From: Brevibacillus antibioticus
GTDB lineage: Bacteria; Bacillota; Bacilli; Brevibacillales; Brevibacillaceae
DNA: 64,000 nucleotides
Reading direction: 5' to 3'
Assembly (NCBI RefSeq): GCF_005217615.1
Contig: NZ_SZNK01000001.1
Location: 4,959,001-5,023,000, forward strand
The notes beneath the pieces were generated by a model. It saw only the letters and a program-made list of their open reading frames with translations. It made no database searches and was not told the origin of the DNA. A program made the position numbers and the translations under genes. Positions 1 to 8,451 of the stretch are shown here, piece after piece; the first letter of the stretch is position 1, and every line of letters begins with the position of its first letter.

Positions 1-629
1 GTAAACTTATAGTAGTGATCTTCAACCTTTTTCGGGAAATTTGCACCAAATCTACCTGTTACTTCAATAGGAGCTGTAAATTCCATTGATTCTTTTAATT
101 TTGTACCAACCATCGTTATTTTTTTCTTACTTTTAGCAGGAACCGTGACTTCTACAGTTGCTGTAGCAGTTTTTGATTCTGTTTCAGATTTTGACTCACC
201 TACAGTGGTACTAATCGAAAATTCCAGCCCTGACTGGAAAACTCCTTCGATACCAAAACTCGTTGATATCGTTAAACCTGTCGTGCTTTCTGATGACCAT
301 GATTGCTCATTCATCCAGCTCGCTTGAACTTCTAATGTAAGGGTTGCTTTTTCCTTTCCACGATTTACAGCCGTATGACTACTAACTACTTCATCTATTG
401 GAGGTTGACTGGCTCCGTTTGAATAAGAGAATGGTCCTACTGTTTTATAGCATGGATGACCATAACGCTCTGTGATAGCAGGTTCAACAGCATCAAAATA
501 CGTTTCACTGTTAAGCGCAATACCATCGGGATTAACCCCGTATCTATTCTTAAATGCCTGCCTAACACTTTCTGGACTTGAATTTAACGCAGGTAAATCT
601 GCAAATAATAGCTTTTCTTGAACTGACAT
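1..629 (-). CDS. Aerolysin/ETX-MTX2-like beta-pore-forming toxin, 3' end outside window
   Basis: Open frame on the minus strand starting at ATG 629 after a GGGAGG site and running off the window edge without a stop, so the C-terminus is missing. About 209 residues are visible and no signal peptide is seen. The N-terminal part carries NRYGVNPDG, as in Mtx-type proteins. Residues about 95-180 are an alternating Ser/Thr-rich amphipathic stretch (GLTISTSFGIEG, then SKTATATVEVTVPAKSKKK), typical of the membrane-inserting hairpin of aerolysin-fold toxins (ETX/MTX2 family). Family membership is from motif recognition. Target cell and secretion route are unknown. Such toxins can be released on cell lysis or accumulate in the sporangium in related insect pathogens. 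Confidence 0.7.
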   Translation of the reverse strand, partial: MSVQEKLLFADLPALNSSPESVRQAFKNRYGVNPDGIALNSETYFDAVEPAITERYGHPCYKTVGPFSYSNGASQPPIDEVVSSHTAVNRGKEKATLTLEVQASWMNEQSWSSESTTGLTISTSFGIEGVFQSGLEFSISTTVGESKSETESKTATATVEVTVPAKSKKKITMVGTKLKESMEFTAPIEVTGRFGANFPKKVEDHYYKF

Positions 630-810
630 TTCCCAACCTCCCGTAATTGGTTTTTATTTACACTATTAGGTAAGTGATTTGATAAGAACATCAAATTACT
701 CTATTTGGTAAATTCCTCTTATGACCTAGGGCTGTCATCAAGATTTAGCTGTGCCTTGTTTTTGCTGATCAGGACGATGTGTATCCGTAGAAAATAACCA
801 TCACGGACAT

Positions 811-846
811 AAGAAAGCCCCACCTTTACACGTGAAAGGTGAGGCA
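811..846 (-). terminator. Intrinsic terminator after the 52-residue small gene
   Basis: Reading the minus strand, CACCTTTCA and its near-complement TAAAGGTG form a hairpin with the loop CGTG, flanked by GCCT/GGGC and followed by CTTTCTT. It lies 28 bases past the stop of the small gene at 874-1032. Confidence 0.6.
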
Positions 847-873
847 ACGATAGTACACCAAGTCGTTAAGTTT

Positions 874-1032
874 TTACTCTTCCGGCGTTCGATCCAGGAA
901 CAGCCGCGTTACCTTTGTGTAATCCCCTTTTTCCACTTCTGTTTCCGTCGCCTTTTCTTCCAAAGGATCATGACCGGACATGCTTGGCGCTACTGTAGGC
1001 TCGTGCTCGGCAGAACCTTGCTTTTTCTCCAT
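874..1032 (-). CDS. Small hydrophilic protein, 52 residues
   Basis: Minus-strand frame from ATG 1032 preceded by AAAAGGAGTGGTGAATC, a strong ribosome binding site, to a TAA at 874. The product is rich in Glu, Lys, Pro and Thr (begins MEKKQGSAEHEPTVAPSM), with no cysteine, signal peptide or membrane segment, so it is probably disordered and cytosolic. It has its own terminator. I do not recognise the family. The site and terminator support a real gene; function unknown. Confidence 0.6.
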   Translation of the reverse strand: MEKKQGSAEHEPTVAPSMSGHDPLEEKATETEVEKGDYTKVTRLFLDRTPEE

Positions 1033-1094
1033 GATTCACCACTCCTTTTGCCAGTAGGGTGTGATGGATAAAGCGTTCTTATTCTCGCACTCAT

Positions 1095-1685
1095 TTATAC
1101 AAGAAACCCCATCAAGCGTTTCACTTGGTCGGTGTTTTCGCGGGATGTCAGCGACTCCAGAAGAGTAAACGCCACATCAAAAGCGGTCGATGGATTGTAC
1201 GAGGTAATAATATTGTTGTCGATCACGATGGATTGGTCAGGGATAACATTCGCACCCATTGCTGCCAGCTGCTTTTGTCTCAATTGGTTGTTCAGGTTGT
1301 AGGTCGTTGCGTTTCGTCCATGTAAAATCCCACTTTTGCCGAGGGGCAGTGCGCCAACACAGATGGAGGCGATCACTTTGCCTTGCTTTTCAAATTCACG
1401 GATGAAAGCGAGAACGTCCTCGCGATAAGCATCCTCATAAAAGCCTGCATGCTCAAAACCGCCAGGCAGTGCTAGTGCATCGAAGTCATTTACATCCGCC
1501 TCATCGATCACCATTTCGGGGATTACGGTAAAATTCCACGTGCATTTCAACTCTTTGCGCGTTCCCACCGTCACCAGCTCCGTTGTCCCGTCGCCCTCTT
1601 CCTTATTCCAGCCGATTACATCTGTAAATACGCTGGCCTCTACTGCTTCAAAACCATTCGGTAATAACAAGCACACTTTTTTCAT
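1095..1685 (-). CDS. DJ-1/PfpI family protein
   Basis: 196 residues, the usual size of the single-domain DJ-1/PfpI family. The start MKKVCLLLPNGFEAVE gives the first beta strand and the conserved acidic residue (Glu13) that sits next to the active cysteine. The nucleophile elbow is ASICVGALPLG with Cys109. LALPGGFEHA is the family's PGG turn. Relatives act as glyoxalases, deglycase-like or stress proteins, and the substrate cannot be read from sequence. It is transcribed divergently from the LysR gene at 1836, and the shared region contains a perfect palindrome, so the LysR protein probably controls it. Confidence 0.85.
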   Translation of the reverse strand: MKKVCLLLPNGFEAVEASVFTDVIGWNKEEGDGTTELVTVGTRKELKCTWNFTVIPEMVIDEADVNDFDALALPGGFEHAGFYEDAYREDVLAFIREFEKQGKVIASICVGALPLGKSGILHGRNATTYNLNNQLRQKQLAAMGANVIPDQSIVIDNNIITSYNPSTAFDVAFTLLESLTSRENTDQVKRLMGFLV

Positions 1686-1776
1686 CGAAAATCAGCTCCT
1701 CTGTTCGAATCGTTCAAGCCGTACCGGTACATACCAAGAATGATATGCTATCATTAGTTATTAGTAAAAATGAAAG

Positions 1777-1797
1777 TTCTGAAGATGATCTTCAGAA
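1777..1797. promoter_or_regulatory. Perfect 21-bp palindrome between divergent genes, candidate LysR operator
   Basis: TTCTGAAGAT, one central G, then ATCTTCAGAA: ten-base arms with no mismatch, about 40 bases upstream of the LysR start. Position and symmetry fit autoregulation and control of the DJ-1-like gene. It could also form an RNA hairpin, but no T run follows. Confidence 0.55.
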
Positions 1798-1835
1798 TTT
1801 CTAATAATAAAACAAGCGGGCAAGGGGGAGTGAGC

Positions 1836-2708
1836 ATGGAAATTCGCCAATTTCAAACCTTTAAGGCAGTCGTCGATTTCAACAGCTTTACGAAGGCCGC
1901 ACAAGCACTGCAATATTCACAGGCGACGATTACGTCCCATATTCAGCAGCTGGAAGAAGGAATGGGTGTCCCCTTGTTTGATCGACTGGGAAAGAAAATT
2001 CAGTTGACCGCCTATGGTCGCGAGCTGTACACGTATGTCGAGGAGCTGTTGACTTCGTACGCGAAGATCAAGGATATATCGGCGAATGAGCAATCACTGC
2101 AAGGTGAGTTACGCATCGGAGCCTCGGAGACGCTTACGATCTATCGGCTGGGTGACATTTTGTCCAAGTACAGAGCGAGCTACCCGGGCGTAAATATTTC
2201 ATTCGTGATGGACGACTGCATTCGCTTGCGGGAAAAGCTGCATGAAGGTCTATTGGATATCGTGATCACGCTGGAGCCAAGACTCGATGATCCGAATCTG
2301 GTTGTGGAGCCGTTCTCTACCGAACGGCTGGTTTTTATCGGGGGGCGCGATCATTCGTTTGAAAAAATAGAGGATGCTGGCGAGGAATGTATGATTTTCA
2401 GCGGGGAGCATTGTGCTCTGCGGCGGTTTTTTCAACGCTTCTTGGAAAAAAGGGAGATCAAGCCGAGGCACCATCTGGAATTCTCCAGTATGGAAGCGAT
2501 CAAGCAGAGTGTGGCGAACGGTCTAGGCGTGAGCTTGATGCCGTATATTAGCGTCGAGGCCTTGTTGAACGAGCAAAAAGTGAAAATGATAGCGTGCGAG
2601 GAAGAGCTGTTGTTCTATGCGCAAATTGCCTACCATAAAAACAAGTGGCTTTCACGGGCGCATAAGAAGTTTATTGATTTCATGCTGGAAAATCGGGATA
2701 TCGGGTAA
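1836..2708 (+). CDS. LysR family transcriptional regulator
   Basis: 290 residues from ATG 1836, chosen because AAGGGGGAGTGAGC precedes it and the product then starts with the canonical LysR N-terminus MEIRQFQTFKAVVDF. An upstream in-frame ATG at 1770 lies within the intergenic palindrome region and lacks a site. The winged HTH is at residues 18-40 (SFTKAAQALQYSQATITSHI). The linker helix is followed by a periplasmic-binding-protein-like effector domain from about residue 90. It is divergent from the DJ-1/PfpI gene, so that gene is the likely target. The effector is unknown. Confidence 0.9.
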   Translation: MEIRQFQTFKAVVDFNSFTKAAQALQYSQATITSHIQQLEEGMGVPLFDRLGKKIQLTAYGRELYTYVEELLTSYAKIKDISANEQSLQGELRIGASETLTIYRLGDILSKYRASYPGVNISFVMDDCIRLREKLHEGLLDIVITLEPRLDDPNLVVEPFSTERLVFIGGRDHSFEKIEDAGEECMIFSGEHCALRRFFQRFLEKREIKPRHHLEFSSMEAIKQSVANGLGVSLMPYISVEALLNEQKVKMIACEEELLFYAQIAYHKNKWLSRAHKKFIDFMLENRDIG

Positions 2709-2773
2709 AGCGACAACCAACCAGTCTGTTTTGGGAGAGAACCAGAGCAGGCCGAAGTGAAATAGGAAAAAAC

Positions 2774-2816
2774 AAGCGGGCATGATGGGTGAAAAATCGC
2801 ATCATGCCCGTTGCTT
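2774..2816. terminator. Bidirectional terminator between LysR gene and ABC importer
   Basis: Arms AAGCGGGCATGATG and CATCATGCCCGTTGCTT pair almost completely around a 12-base loop. It separates two convergent transcripts, with A-rich sequence on the left and a short T stretch on the right. Confidence 0.75.
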
Positions 2817-2818
2817 GT

Positions 2819-3541
2819 CTATAGTACTTTACTGAGAAACGCCTTGGTTCTCTCATGCTGGGGATTGTCAAAAATCTCGGCAGGCGTGCCTTCTTCGACG
2901 ATGTATCCGCCATCCATGAAAATCACGCGATCAGCTACTTCACGGGCAAAGCCCATCTCATGTGTAACCACAACCATCGTCATTCCTTCTTTGGCCAAAT
3001 CCTTCATCACCTGAAGAACCTCTCCGACCATCTCCGGGTCGAGTGCAGAGGTAGGCTCGTCGAACAGCATGATGTGAGGGTCCATGGCGAGCGCACGGGT
3101 AATGGCTACACGCTGTTGTTGACCACCAGACAACCGATCAGGGTACACGTCTCGCTTGTCTGCCAAATCTACTTTTTTTAGCAACTCCAGCGCCTTTTGT
3201 TCATTTTGCTGGCGCTCTGAATTTTTGACGTGCTTGGGCGCAAGCATGATGTTTTCCAAAACAGTGAGATGCGGGAAGAGATTGAACCGCTGAAACACCA
3301 TCCCGACACGCTCTCGCAGCTTGTTAATGTCCACTTTGGGGGAAGTAACCGCCACGCCCTCAATCGTGATCTTGCCAGATGTCACCTCTTCCAACTGGTT
3401 CAGGCAGCGCAGAAACGTACTTTTTCCCGAGCCGGAGGGACCAATGACACAGACTACTTCGCGCTCTTTAATGGTAGTCGAGATGTCTTTTAAGACTTCC
3501 AACGAGCCAAAGCTCTTTTTCAAATTTTCTACATGAATCAT
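2819..3541 (-). CDS. Polar amino-acid ABC transporter ATPase (GlnQ/ArtP type)
   Basis: 240 residues, standard length for this group. Walker A is GPSGSGKST, the Q-loop is [10 protein letters not shown], the signature is LSGGQQQR, Walker B is [12 protein letters not shown], and the switch is VVTHEMGFA. The [15 protein letters not shown] pattern is diagnostic of polar amino-acid importers. It overlaps the permease gene by four bases (ATGA) and is the last gene of a three-gene operon read leftwards (binding protein, permease, ATPase). It energises uptake at the inner face of the membrane. The substrate (glutamine, arginine, cystine or similar) is not resolved. Confidence 0.92.
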   Translation of the reverse strand: MIHVENLKKSFGSLEVLKDISTTIKEREVVCVIGPSGSGKSTFLRCLNQLEEVTSGKITIEGVAVTSPKVDINKLRERVGMVFQRFNLFPHLTVLENIMLAPKHVKNSERQQNEQKALELLKKVDLADKRDVYPDRLSGGQQQRVAITRALAMDPHIMLFDEPTSALDPEMVGEVLQVMKDLAKEGMTMVVVTHEMGFAREVADRVIFMDGGYIVEEGTPAEIFDNPQHERTKAFLSKVL

Positions 3542-4191
3542 TTCGCGTACCTCCTCTCAAGGGAACGGGATAGCAGACTGAGGATGTAAATCATCAGGAA
3601 ATAGAAGACCGCTACCACAGCCCAAATTTCGAATGAGCGAAAGTTGCTAGAAATGATAATCTCACCACTGTTCATCAGCTCACGGATACCAATGACGGTT
3701 AAGAGCGAGGTGTCTTTTAGCGTCACGATGAATTGATTGACGAAAGCAGGAATCATGCGGCGAACAGCCTGAGGCAAGATAACCAGGCGCATGGCTTTTC
3801 CGTGCGTGAGTCCCAGGGAACGAGCCGCTTCCATCTGTCCTTTATCAATGGAGAGAATCCCTCCGCGGAAAATTTCAGCCAGGTACGCTCCGGCATTGAG
3901 ACTGAGCGCAAGAATACCTGCGGTTGTTTCTGGAATTTTGATATCAAGGACAGGCGGCAATCCAAAATAAATAAAGAAGATTTGAACTAACAGCGGTGTG
4001 CCGCGGAGAAAGTCAACGTAAGCGGTTGCAAGGCCGCGGAGTATTTTGGAGCGGCTGGTGCTCATTAAGCCAAAGAGCAATCCGATTAAGAGAGCGAAAA
4101 ACAGGGAAATAACCGTTATTTTTAACGTGACCACAGAGCCTTGGGCCAATACAGGAAGCGCATTGCCAATGACATCCCAACTACTGCTCAT
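3538..4191 (-). CDS. Polar amino-acid ABC transporter permease (HisM/GlnP type)
   Basis: 217 residues with about five membrane segments. The coupling motif [22 protein letters not shown] contacts the ATPase, and [15 protein letters not shown] is the typical N-terminal HisM-family signature. GGAG lies 9 bases ahead of ATG 4191. It sits 51 bases after the binding-protein gene, from which it is separated by a weak hairpin, and overlaps the ATPase gene downstream. It forms the membrane channel, probably as a homodimer because only one permease gene is present. Confidence 0.92.
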   Translation of the reverse strand: MSSSWDVIGNALPVLAQGSVVTLKITVISLFFALLIGLLFGLMSTSRSKILRGLATAYVDFLRGTPLLVQIFFIYFGLPPVLDIKIPETTAGILALSLNAGAYLAEIFRGGILSIDKGQMEAARSLGLTHGKAMRLVILPQAVRRMIPAFVNQFIVTLKDTSLLTVIGIRELMNSGEIIISSNFRSFEIWAVVAVFYFLMIYILSLLSRSLERRYAK

Positions 4192-4220
4192 TTGGACAAC
4201 TCCATTCTTTCTAAGGTGAA

Positions 4221-4245
4221 AAAAAGGCGCGTCTTGCGCCTTTTA
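4221..4245 (-). terminator. Attenuating hairpin between binding-protein and permease genes
   Basis: On the minus strand AAAAGGCGC, loop AAGAC, GCGCC then a T run. It begins at the stop codon of the binding-protein gene. Such leaky hairpins commonly let the binding protein be made in excess over the membrane components. Confidence 0.65.
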
Positions 4246-5028
4246 TTTTTTCGTGCTCAAGTATGTGTTAATGATTTCGTCGTATTTCCCGTTCTCTTTC
4301 AGCTTCTTCAAACCGGAAGTGAGTTTGTCCTGTAGCTCTTTGTTCCCTTTTAAAACCGCGATGCCGTAGTGGTCACCATTGAGACGATCGCCTACAATTT
4401 TTAGCTTGGAAGCAGGGTCTACCGTAATTTTGTAAGAGATAACCGGATAGTCCTCGATGGTTACATCAGCGTTGCCGTTTTGAACCTCTTGGAACATGGA
4501 AGGGCTATCGTCGAAGTATTTGACAGTCGCTCCGTACTTTTTCCCGAGCTCATCAGCAAAGGTCGCGCCAGTCGTGCCTTTTTTGATCGCAATCGTTTTA
4601 CCAGCCAAATCTGCCTCTCCATTAATCGTTGTGTTGTCCTCACGTACGACCAGGGAAAGACCTGCTTGATAGTAAGGTTCAGAGAAATCTAAAACCTCTT
4701 TGCGCTTATCGTTGATGCTGATCCCCGCAATGGCACCGTCCAATTGCTTCGCTTGAACAGCTGGAATGATACCTTTGAAATCCATCGGCTTAATTTCTAC
4801 CTCAAAGCCCTCTTCTTTGGCGATCGCATTGATCAGGTCGATGTCAATTCCCACGTATTTTCCGTCTTTTTCAAACTCAAAGGGTGGGTAGGTTGCATCT
4901 GTCCCAAAAACGTACTTTTGTGCACCGGATTGCCCAGATGTTGAGGCAGCCTGATCTGTGCCAGTGCCACACGCGCTTACCGTAAGTGCCAACAAACTAG
5001 AAACAACAGCAAACATTAGTTTTTTCAT
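4243..5028 (-). CDS. Amino-acid ABC transporter substrate-binding lipoprotein
   Basis: 261 residues. The N-terminus is a lipoprotein signal peptide with lipobox LTVSAC (Cys20), so the mature protein is tethered outside the membrane. The solute-binding domain (SBP family 3) starts at YVFGTDATYPPFEF and contains GIDIDLINAIAKEEG and the hinge region DFSEPYYQAGLSLVV. It is the first gene of the importer operon and is preceded by GGGGGTAATTT. Substrate is probably a polar amino acid; side-chain specificity cannot be assigned. Confidence 0.92.
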   Translation of the reverse strand: MKKLMFAVVSSLLALTVSACGTGTDQAASTSGQSGAQKYVFGTDATYPPFEFEKDGKYVGIDIDLINAIAKEEGFEVEIKPMDFKGIIPAVQAKQLDGAIAGISINDKRKEVLDFSEPYYQAGLSLVVREDNTTINGEADLAGKTIAIKKGTTGATFADELGKKYGATVKYFDDSPSMFQEVQNGNADVTIEDYPVISYKITVDPASKLKIVGDRLNGDHYGIAVLKGNKELQDKLTSGLKKLKENGKYDEIINTYLSTKK

Positions 5029-5075
5029 AAATTACCCCCAAGTATATTTATGACAGATATGATGTGGACATGAAT

Positions 5076-5105
5076 ATAGTAATATAGAAAAGTCTGCAAA
5101 GTCAA
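5076..5105 (-). promoter_or_regulatory. Candidate sigma-A promoter of the amino-acid importer operon
   Basis: Minus strand TTGACT (5105-5100), 18-base spacer, TACTAT (5081-5076), about 50 bases before the lipoprotein start. The -35 is good, the -10 moderate. Confidence 0.4.
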
Positions 5106-5182
5106 AACAAACTGAAAGTAATTATTATCCATAATTGTATGAACAAGCGCTACGTGCGATAACAGAAATGTTTTTTCATACC

Positions 5183-5191
5183 TGTTATAAT
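5183..5191 (+). promoter_or_regulatory. Extended -10 promoter of the two-component operon
   Basis: TGTTATAAT is an extended -10 (TGnTATAAT) 34 bases before the response-regulator start. No good -35 is visible, which is common for extended -10 promoters. Confidence 0.5.
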
Positions 5192-5224
5192 GGTAGGAAA
5201 TGTATACAAGGGATGGGAAAAACG

Positions 5225-5926
5225 ATGAAGCACGTCACCATATTGATCGCCGACGATGAAGCGGAGATTGCTGAGCTCGTTGCCTTGCATGTGAAAAAAG
5301 AAGGTTACCACACAATTATCGCAGCGGATGGAAGGGAAGCCCTCCAAGCGGTGCAGACGCATTCGATTGATTTGGCGATCCTCGATATTATGATGCCTGG
5401 GCTGGATGGCTATGAGGTCACCCGTCTCATTCGTGAGCAGCACAATATGCCGATTATCTTTTTGAGTGCCAAGACGTCCGATCTGGATAAAATTTCGGGA
5501 TTGGTGATGGGCGCAGATGATTATATGACCAAGCCATTCAATCCAATGGAATTGGTCGCTCGTGTGAATGCCCAGCTCCGACGCTTTAAGCAGCTGAATC
5601 AACCAGCAGTAGCAGTAGCGAGTAACAAGGTCTTAGAGGCAGGTGGACTTGTCATTTATCCAGAAGAGCGAACTGTGAGCCTGTACGGAGAAACGATTGA
5701 GTTAACACCGAAAGAGTTTGATATTCTCTACCTGCTGGCCAGATATCCAAAGAAGGTGTTTAGTGCGGACAATATTTTTCAGATGGTGTGGGGCGAAGCG
5801 TACTATGAAGGCAGCAATACAGTCATGGTACACATTCGCACCTTGCGAAAGAAGCTGGGAGAAGAAAAAACCAAGAACAAGTGGATCAAAACGGTCTGGG
5901 GCGTAGGGTATTCCTTTCATGGCTAA
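5225..5926 (+). CDS. OmpR/PhoB family response regulator
   Basis: 233 residues from ATG 5225, after CAAGGGATGGGAAAAACG; longer frames upstream overlap the promoter. The receiver domain has the acidic pair Asp10-Asp11, phospho-acceptor Asp54 in LAILDIMMPGLDG, the switch Ser in FLSAKTSD, and Lys in DDYMTKPF. The C-terminal winged helix begins near residue 140 and ends in HIRTLRKKLGE and KTVWGVGYSF, typical of OmpR regulators. It overlaps the kinase gene by 8 bases. It resembles VanR-like regulators, and the pump genes downstream are the probable target. Confidence 0.92.
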   Translation: MKHVTILIADDEAEIAELVALHVKKEGYHTIIAADGREALQAVQTHSIDLAILDIMMPGLDGYEVTRLIREQHNMPIIFLSAKTSDLDKISGLVMGADDYMTKPFNPMELVARVNAQLRRFKQLNQPAVAVASNKVLEAGGLVIYPEERTVSLYGETIELTPKEFDILYLLARYPKKVFSADNIFQMVWGEAYYEGSNTVMVHIRTLRKKLGEEKTKNKWIKTVWGVGYSFHG

Positions 5927-7025
5927 GATGATACGGAGCTTTCGGTTCCAAATGGTCAAGCTATTGGGCCTAAGTCTGCTTCTATCTGGTTCGGTTACCT
6001 ATGTGATCTTTAAAGCGCTACAGTTTTACTATCGATCACAGGTGAAAATGGAAAGCATGTTAGCGCCGATTCGCCAGTTTATGCGAGAAATAGGGGACAT
6101 TTACTTCTTTCTGATTATTTTTGTTCCACTAGCCATACTATTTTTCTTCTTGCTAACCAAACGGTATGCCGTCTACTTTCAGGAGATTTCCAGAGGAATT
6201 CATCATCTTGCAAACGGCGACTTTACCCATCATGTTCAAATACCGTCGAACGATGAGTTTGGAGATATTGCCAAGGACATTAATCTGGCGGGTGAAAAGT
6301 TGCAGGAAGCTGTACAAAGAGGGGATTTTGCCGAAAGCAGCAAGGATCAGTTGGTCTTGAACCTGGCACACGACCTGCGGACGCCGCTGACTTCTGTTTT
6401 AGGGTATTTGGACCTCATTTTGCGGGACGAGAAGTTAACGGTGGAACAAGCGCGACATTACACGAATATTGCTTTTACCAAGTCGCAGCGTTTGGAAAAG
6501 CTGATCGATGAGCTCTTCGAAATTACGAGAATGAACTATGGCATGCTCACCATCCAACAGAATCTGATTGACCTGAGTGAACTGCTCATGCAGTTAAACG
6601 AGGAGCTATATCCTTCCTTGGAGAAAAATCAGTTGGAAACGAGAATGAATGTGGCCTCACGATTGACGGTTTGTGGGGATGGTGAGCTCTTGGCACGCGT
6701 TTTCGAGAACATCATGACGAATGCCATCCGTTACGGGCACGATGGTCAGTTTGTTGATATCAACGGTTTTCTTGCGGGTGAGGAGGTCGTTGTGCAGATT
6801 ATCAACTATGGCAACGAGATTCCCCCGGAAGATCTGCCGCATCTTTTCGAGGTGTTTTACACAGGTGACAAGGCCCGAAGCCATCAAAACGGAAGCACAG
6901 GTCTCGGGCTATTTATCGCCAAAAATATCGTCGAGCGCCACGAAGGGACGATTTCTGCCGAGAGCAATTTGATCCGGACGATTTTTGAAATACGCTTACC
7001 TTACGAATTAACTCCCTCACTTTAA
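5919..7025 (+). CDS. Membrane sensor histidine kinase (VanS-like)
   Basis: 368 residues. Two membrane segments (about 13-35 and 60-80) enclose a very short extracellular loop of about 25 residues, so sensing is likely within or close to the membrane. A HAMP segment (about 80-135) leads to the HisKA box NLAHDLRTPLTSV with His151. The ATPase domain has the N box NIMTNAIRYG, G1 VVQIINYGNEIP, and G2 STGLGLFIAKNI. The gene overlaps the regulator and precedes a MacAB-like pump, the arrangement of antimicrobial-peptide sensing and resistance modules. Confidence 0.92.
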   Translation: MAKMIRSFRFQMVKLLGLSLLLSGSVTYVIFKALQFYYRSQVKMESMLAPIRQFMREIGDIYFFLIIFVPLAILFFFLLTKRYAVYFQEISRGIHHLANGDFTHHVQIPSNDEFGDIAKDINLAGEKLQEAVQRGDFAESSKDQLVLNLAHDLRTPLTSVLGYLDLILRDEKLTVEQARHYTNIAFTKSQRLEKLIDELFEITRMNYGMLTIQQNLIDLSELLMQLNEELYPSLEKNQLETRMNVASRLTVCGDGELLARVFENIMTNAIRYGHDGQFVDINGFLAGEEVVVQIINYGNEIPPEDLPHLFEVFYTGDKARSHQNGSTGLGLFIAKNIVERHEGTISAESNLIRTIFEIRLPYELTPSL

Positions 7026-7041
7026 AAAAATTTAAGTTTTA

Positions 7042-7128
7042 CCCCACTTTTTCTTTTAACAGTTTTCCTTATCCTGATCGGGTGACGAGCCAGGGTGGAA
7101 CCTGTAAAGGAAAAAGTGGGTTTTTTTT
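7042..7128 (+). terminator. Long-loop terminator/attenuator between kinase and pump genes
   Basis: CCCACTTTTTC (about 7043-7053) pairs with GAAAAAGTGGG (7110-7120) and is followed by eight T. The loop is more than 55 bases, unusual for a simple terminator, and contains ACAG/CTGT and CCTT/AAGG that could make an inner stem. It may terminate the two-component transcript or attenuate read-through into the pump operon. Confidence 0.6.
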
Positions 7129-7176
7129 ATTGGCCAAGGATGACCGGAGCTTACAGTTTTGGGGGAGGTAAGGAAT

Positions 7177-8439
7177 ATGAAAAAGCGTTTGTGGATCTGG
7201 CTGGGGGTAGGCGTGCTTGTGGCTGGGTTTGGCGGCTATGCGGCTTCTTCGGTAGAAAAGAAGAATGGCACTCCTGTCACGTTATCTACGGTGGTAACGG
7301 CCGATTTGGAAAGCACCATTTTGACGTCGGGCATGGTCAAAGTACGAAATGAACATACATTGTTCGCTAACTATGCAGGCGAATTGCGGAACTTCTCCAT
7401 CAAGGAGGGAGACAAAGTGACGAAAGGGCAGGTGATCGGCAATATCGACATGTCCGATGTCAGCAATGAAATCATGGATATCGAGGCACAGATCACCATT
7501 CAGGAAGCGAATATCGCAAGGCTCTCCAAAGGTGTGGAGCCTGAGGAAGTCACGAAAATGCAGGAGCAGCTTGCCCAGCATGAACGTGAATACCAAACGG
7601 CATTAAAAGATTACCAGCGAACGCAATCGCTGTTTACCGCAGGCGTGTCTACCCAACAGGCTGTAGAGGAGGCGAAGCAAAAGCTACAGACTGCGGAATC
7701 AAGAGTAAGAGTCGCGAAGCAAGATTTACTTTTGAAGCAAAAAGGGCCAGACAAGGCAGAGATTCGCTCCTACCAGGCGCAAATTCAAAAGCTGAATTTG
7801 GAAAAAGCAAAATATGAAAAGCAACGTGTGCAAAGCAGCATCGTGTCTCCGATTGACGGGACGGTGCTCTCGATGAAGGTGAAACAAGGGAAGTACCTAA
7901 GTAAAGGCGAGGAAATTCTCACGGTTGGAGATACCAATGATGTTATGGTCGAAGCAGCAGTCGGAGAATCTGACTTGCGTAAAATCAAAATCGGACAGGA
8001 TGCGGTGGTCTCAGGCATTTCCTTAGGCGGAGAACAGTTGCAAGGTAAGGTGTCGCGCATATCTCCTATGGCTGTAACCAGCAAAGAGCCGGGTGGAGAG
8101 AGTACGGGAGTGCCGGTCGCTGTCCATCTAAATGAGACGAGGGAGTATTTGAAGCCAGGTTTTCACGTGGATGTGAACATCGTCCTGCAAAAAGCAGCAA
8201 ACGCCATGCAAGTCCCCATTGAGGCAGTCGTGACAGATCAAGATGGATCTTCCTTTGTCTGGGTAGCGGAAAATGGCAAAGTCAAAAAGAAAAAAGTGAC
8301 GACTGGAATTGAAAGTGAATTGTTTATCCAAATTGAAAGCGGATTGGATGGCAGTGAAGAATTGGTAGCGAATCCACCGGAAACCTTGCAAGAAAATGAA
8401 GTGATCTTCCAAGCATCTCCCGAAGAGTTTGCGGGGTAA
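7177..8439 (+). CDS. MacA-like periplasmic/extracytoplasmic adaptor of an ABC efflux pump
   Basis: 420 residues from ATG 7177, preceded by GGGGGAGGTAAGGAAT. One N-terminal membrane anchor (residues 5-23) is followed by a biotinyl-lipoyl-like half (LRNFSIKEGDKVTKGQVIG), a long alpha-helical hairpin (about 95-210, rich in Gln, Glu and Lys), the second lipoyl half (SSIVSPIDGTVLSMKVKQGKY) and beta-barrel domains. This is the HlyD/RND adaptor order. In Gram-positives such adaptors join a MacB-type ABC transporter to export peptides or drugs. It is the first gene of a three-gene operon following the kinase. Confidence 0.9.
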   Translation: MKKRLWIWLGVGVLVAGFGGYAASSVEKKNGTPVTLSTVVTADLESTILTSGMVKVRNEHTLFANYAGELRNFSIKEGDKVTKGQVIGNIDMSDVSNEIMDIEAQITIQEANIARLSKGVEPEEVTKMQEQLAQHEREYQTALKDYQRTQSLFTAGVSTQQAVEEAKQKLQTAESRVRVAKQDLLLKQKGPDKAEIRSYQAQIQKLNLEKAKYEKQRVQSSIVSPIDGTVLSMKVKQGKYLSKGEEILTVGDTNDVMVEAAVGESDLRKIKIGQDAVVSGISLGGEQLQGKVSRISPMAVTSKEPGGESTGVPVAVHLNETREYLKPGFHVDVNIVLQKAANAMQVPIEAVVTDQDGSSFVWVAENGKVKKKKVTTGIESELFIQIESGLDGSEELVANPPETLQENEVIFQASPEEFAG

Positions 8440-8451
8440 AGGAGGATACAT

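Noticed and set aside
832-1071. Plus-strand 79-codon frame
   Set aside because: It lies opposite a small minus-strand gene with a strong ribosome site and over its terminator; composition is not protein-like.
7090-7110. AGGGTGGAACCTGT resembling the T-box consensus AGGGUGGNACCGCG
   Set aside because: Only about 60 bases of possible leader precede it, no Stem I or specifier loop fits, and the downstream genes are an efflux pump, not amino-acid metabolism.
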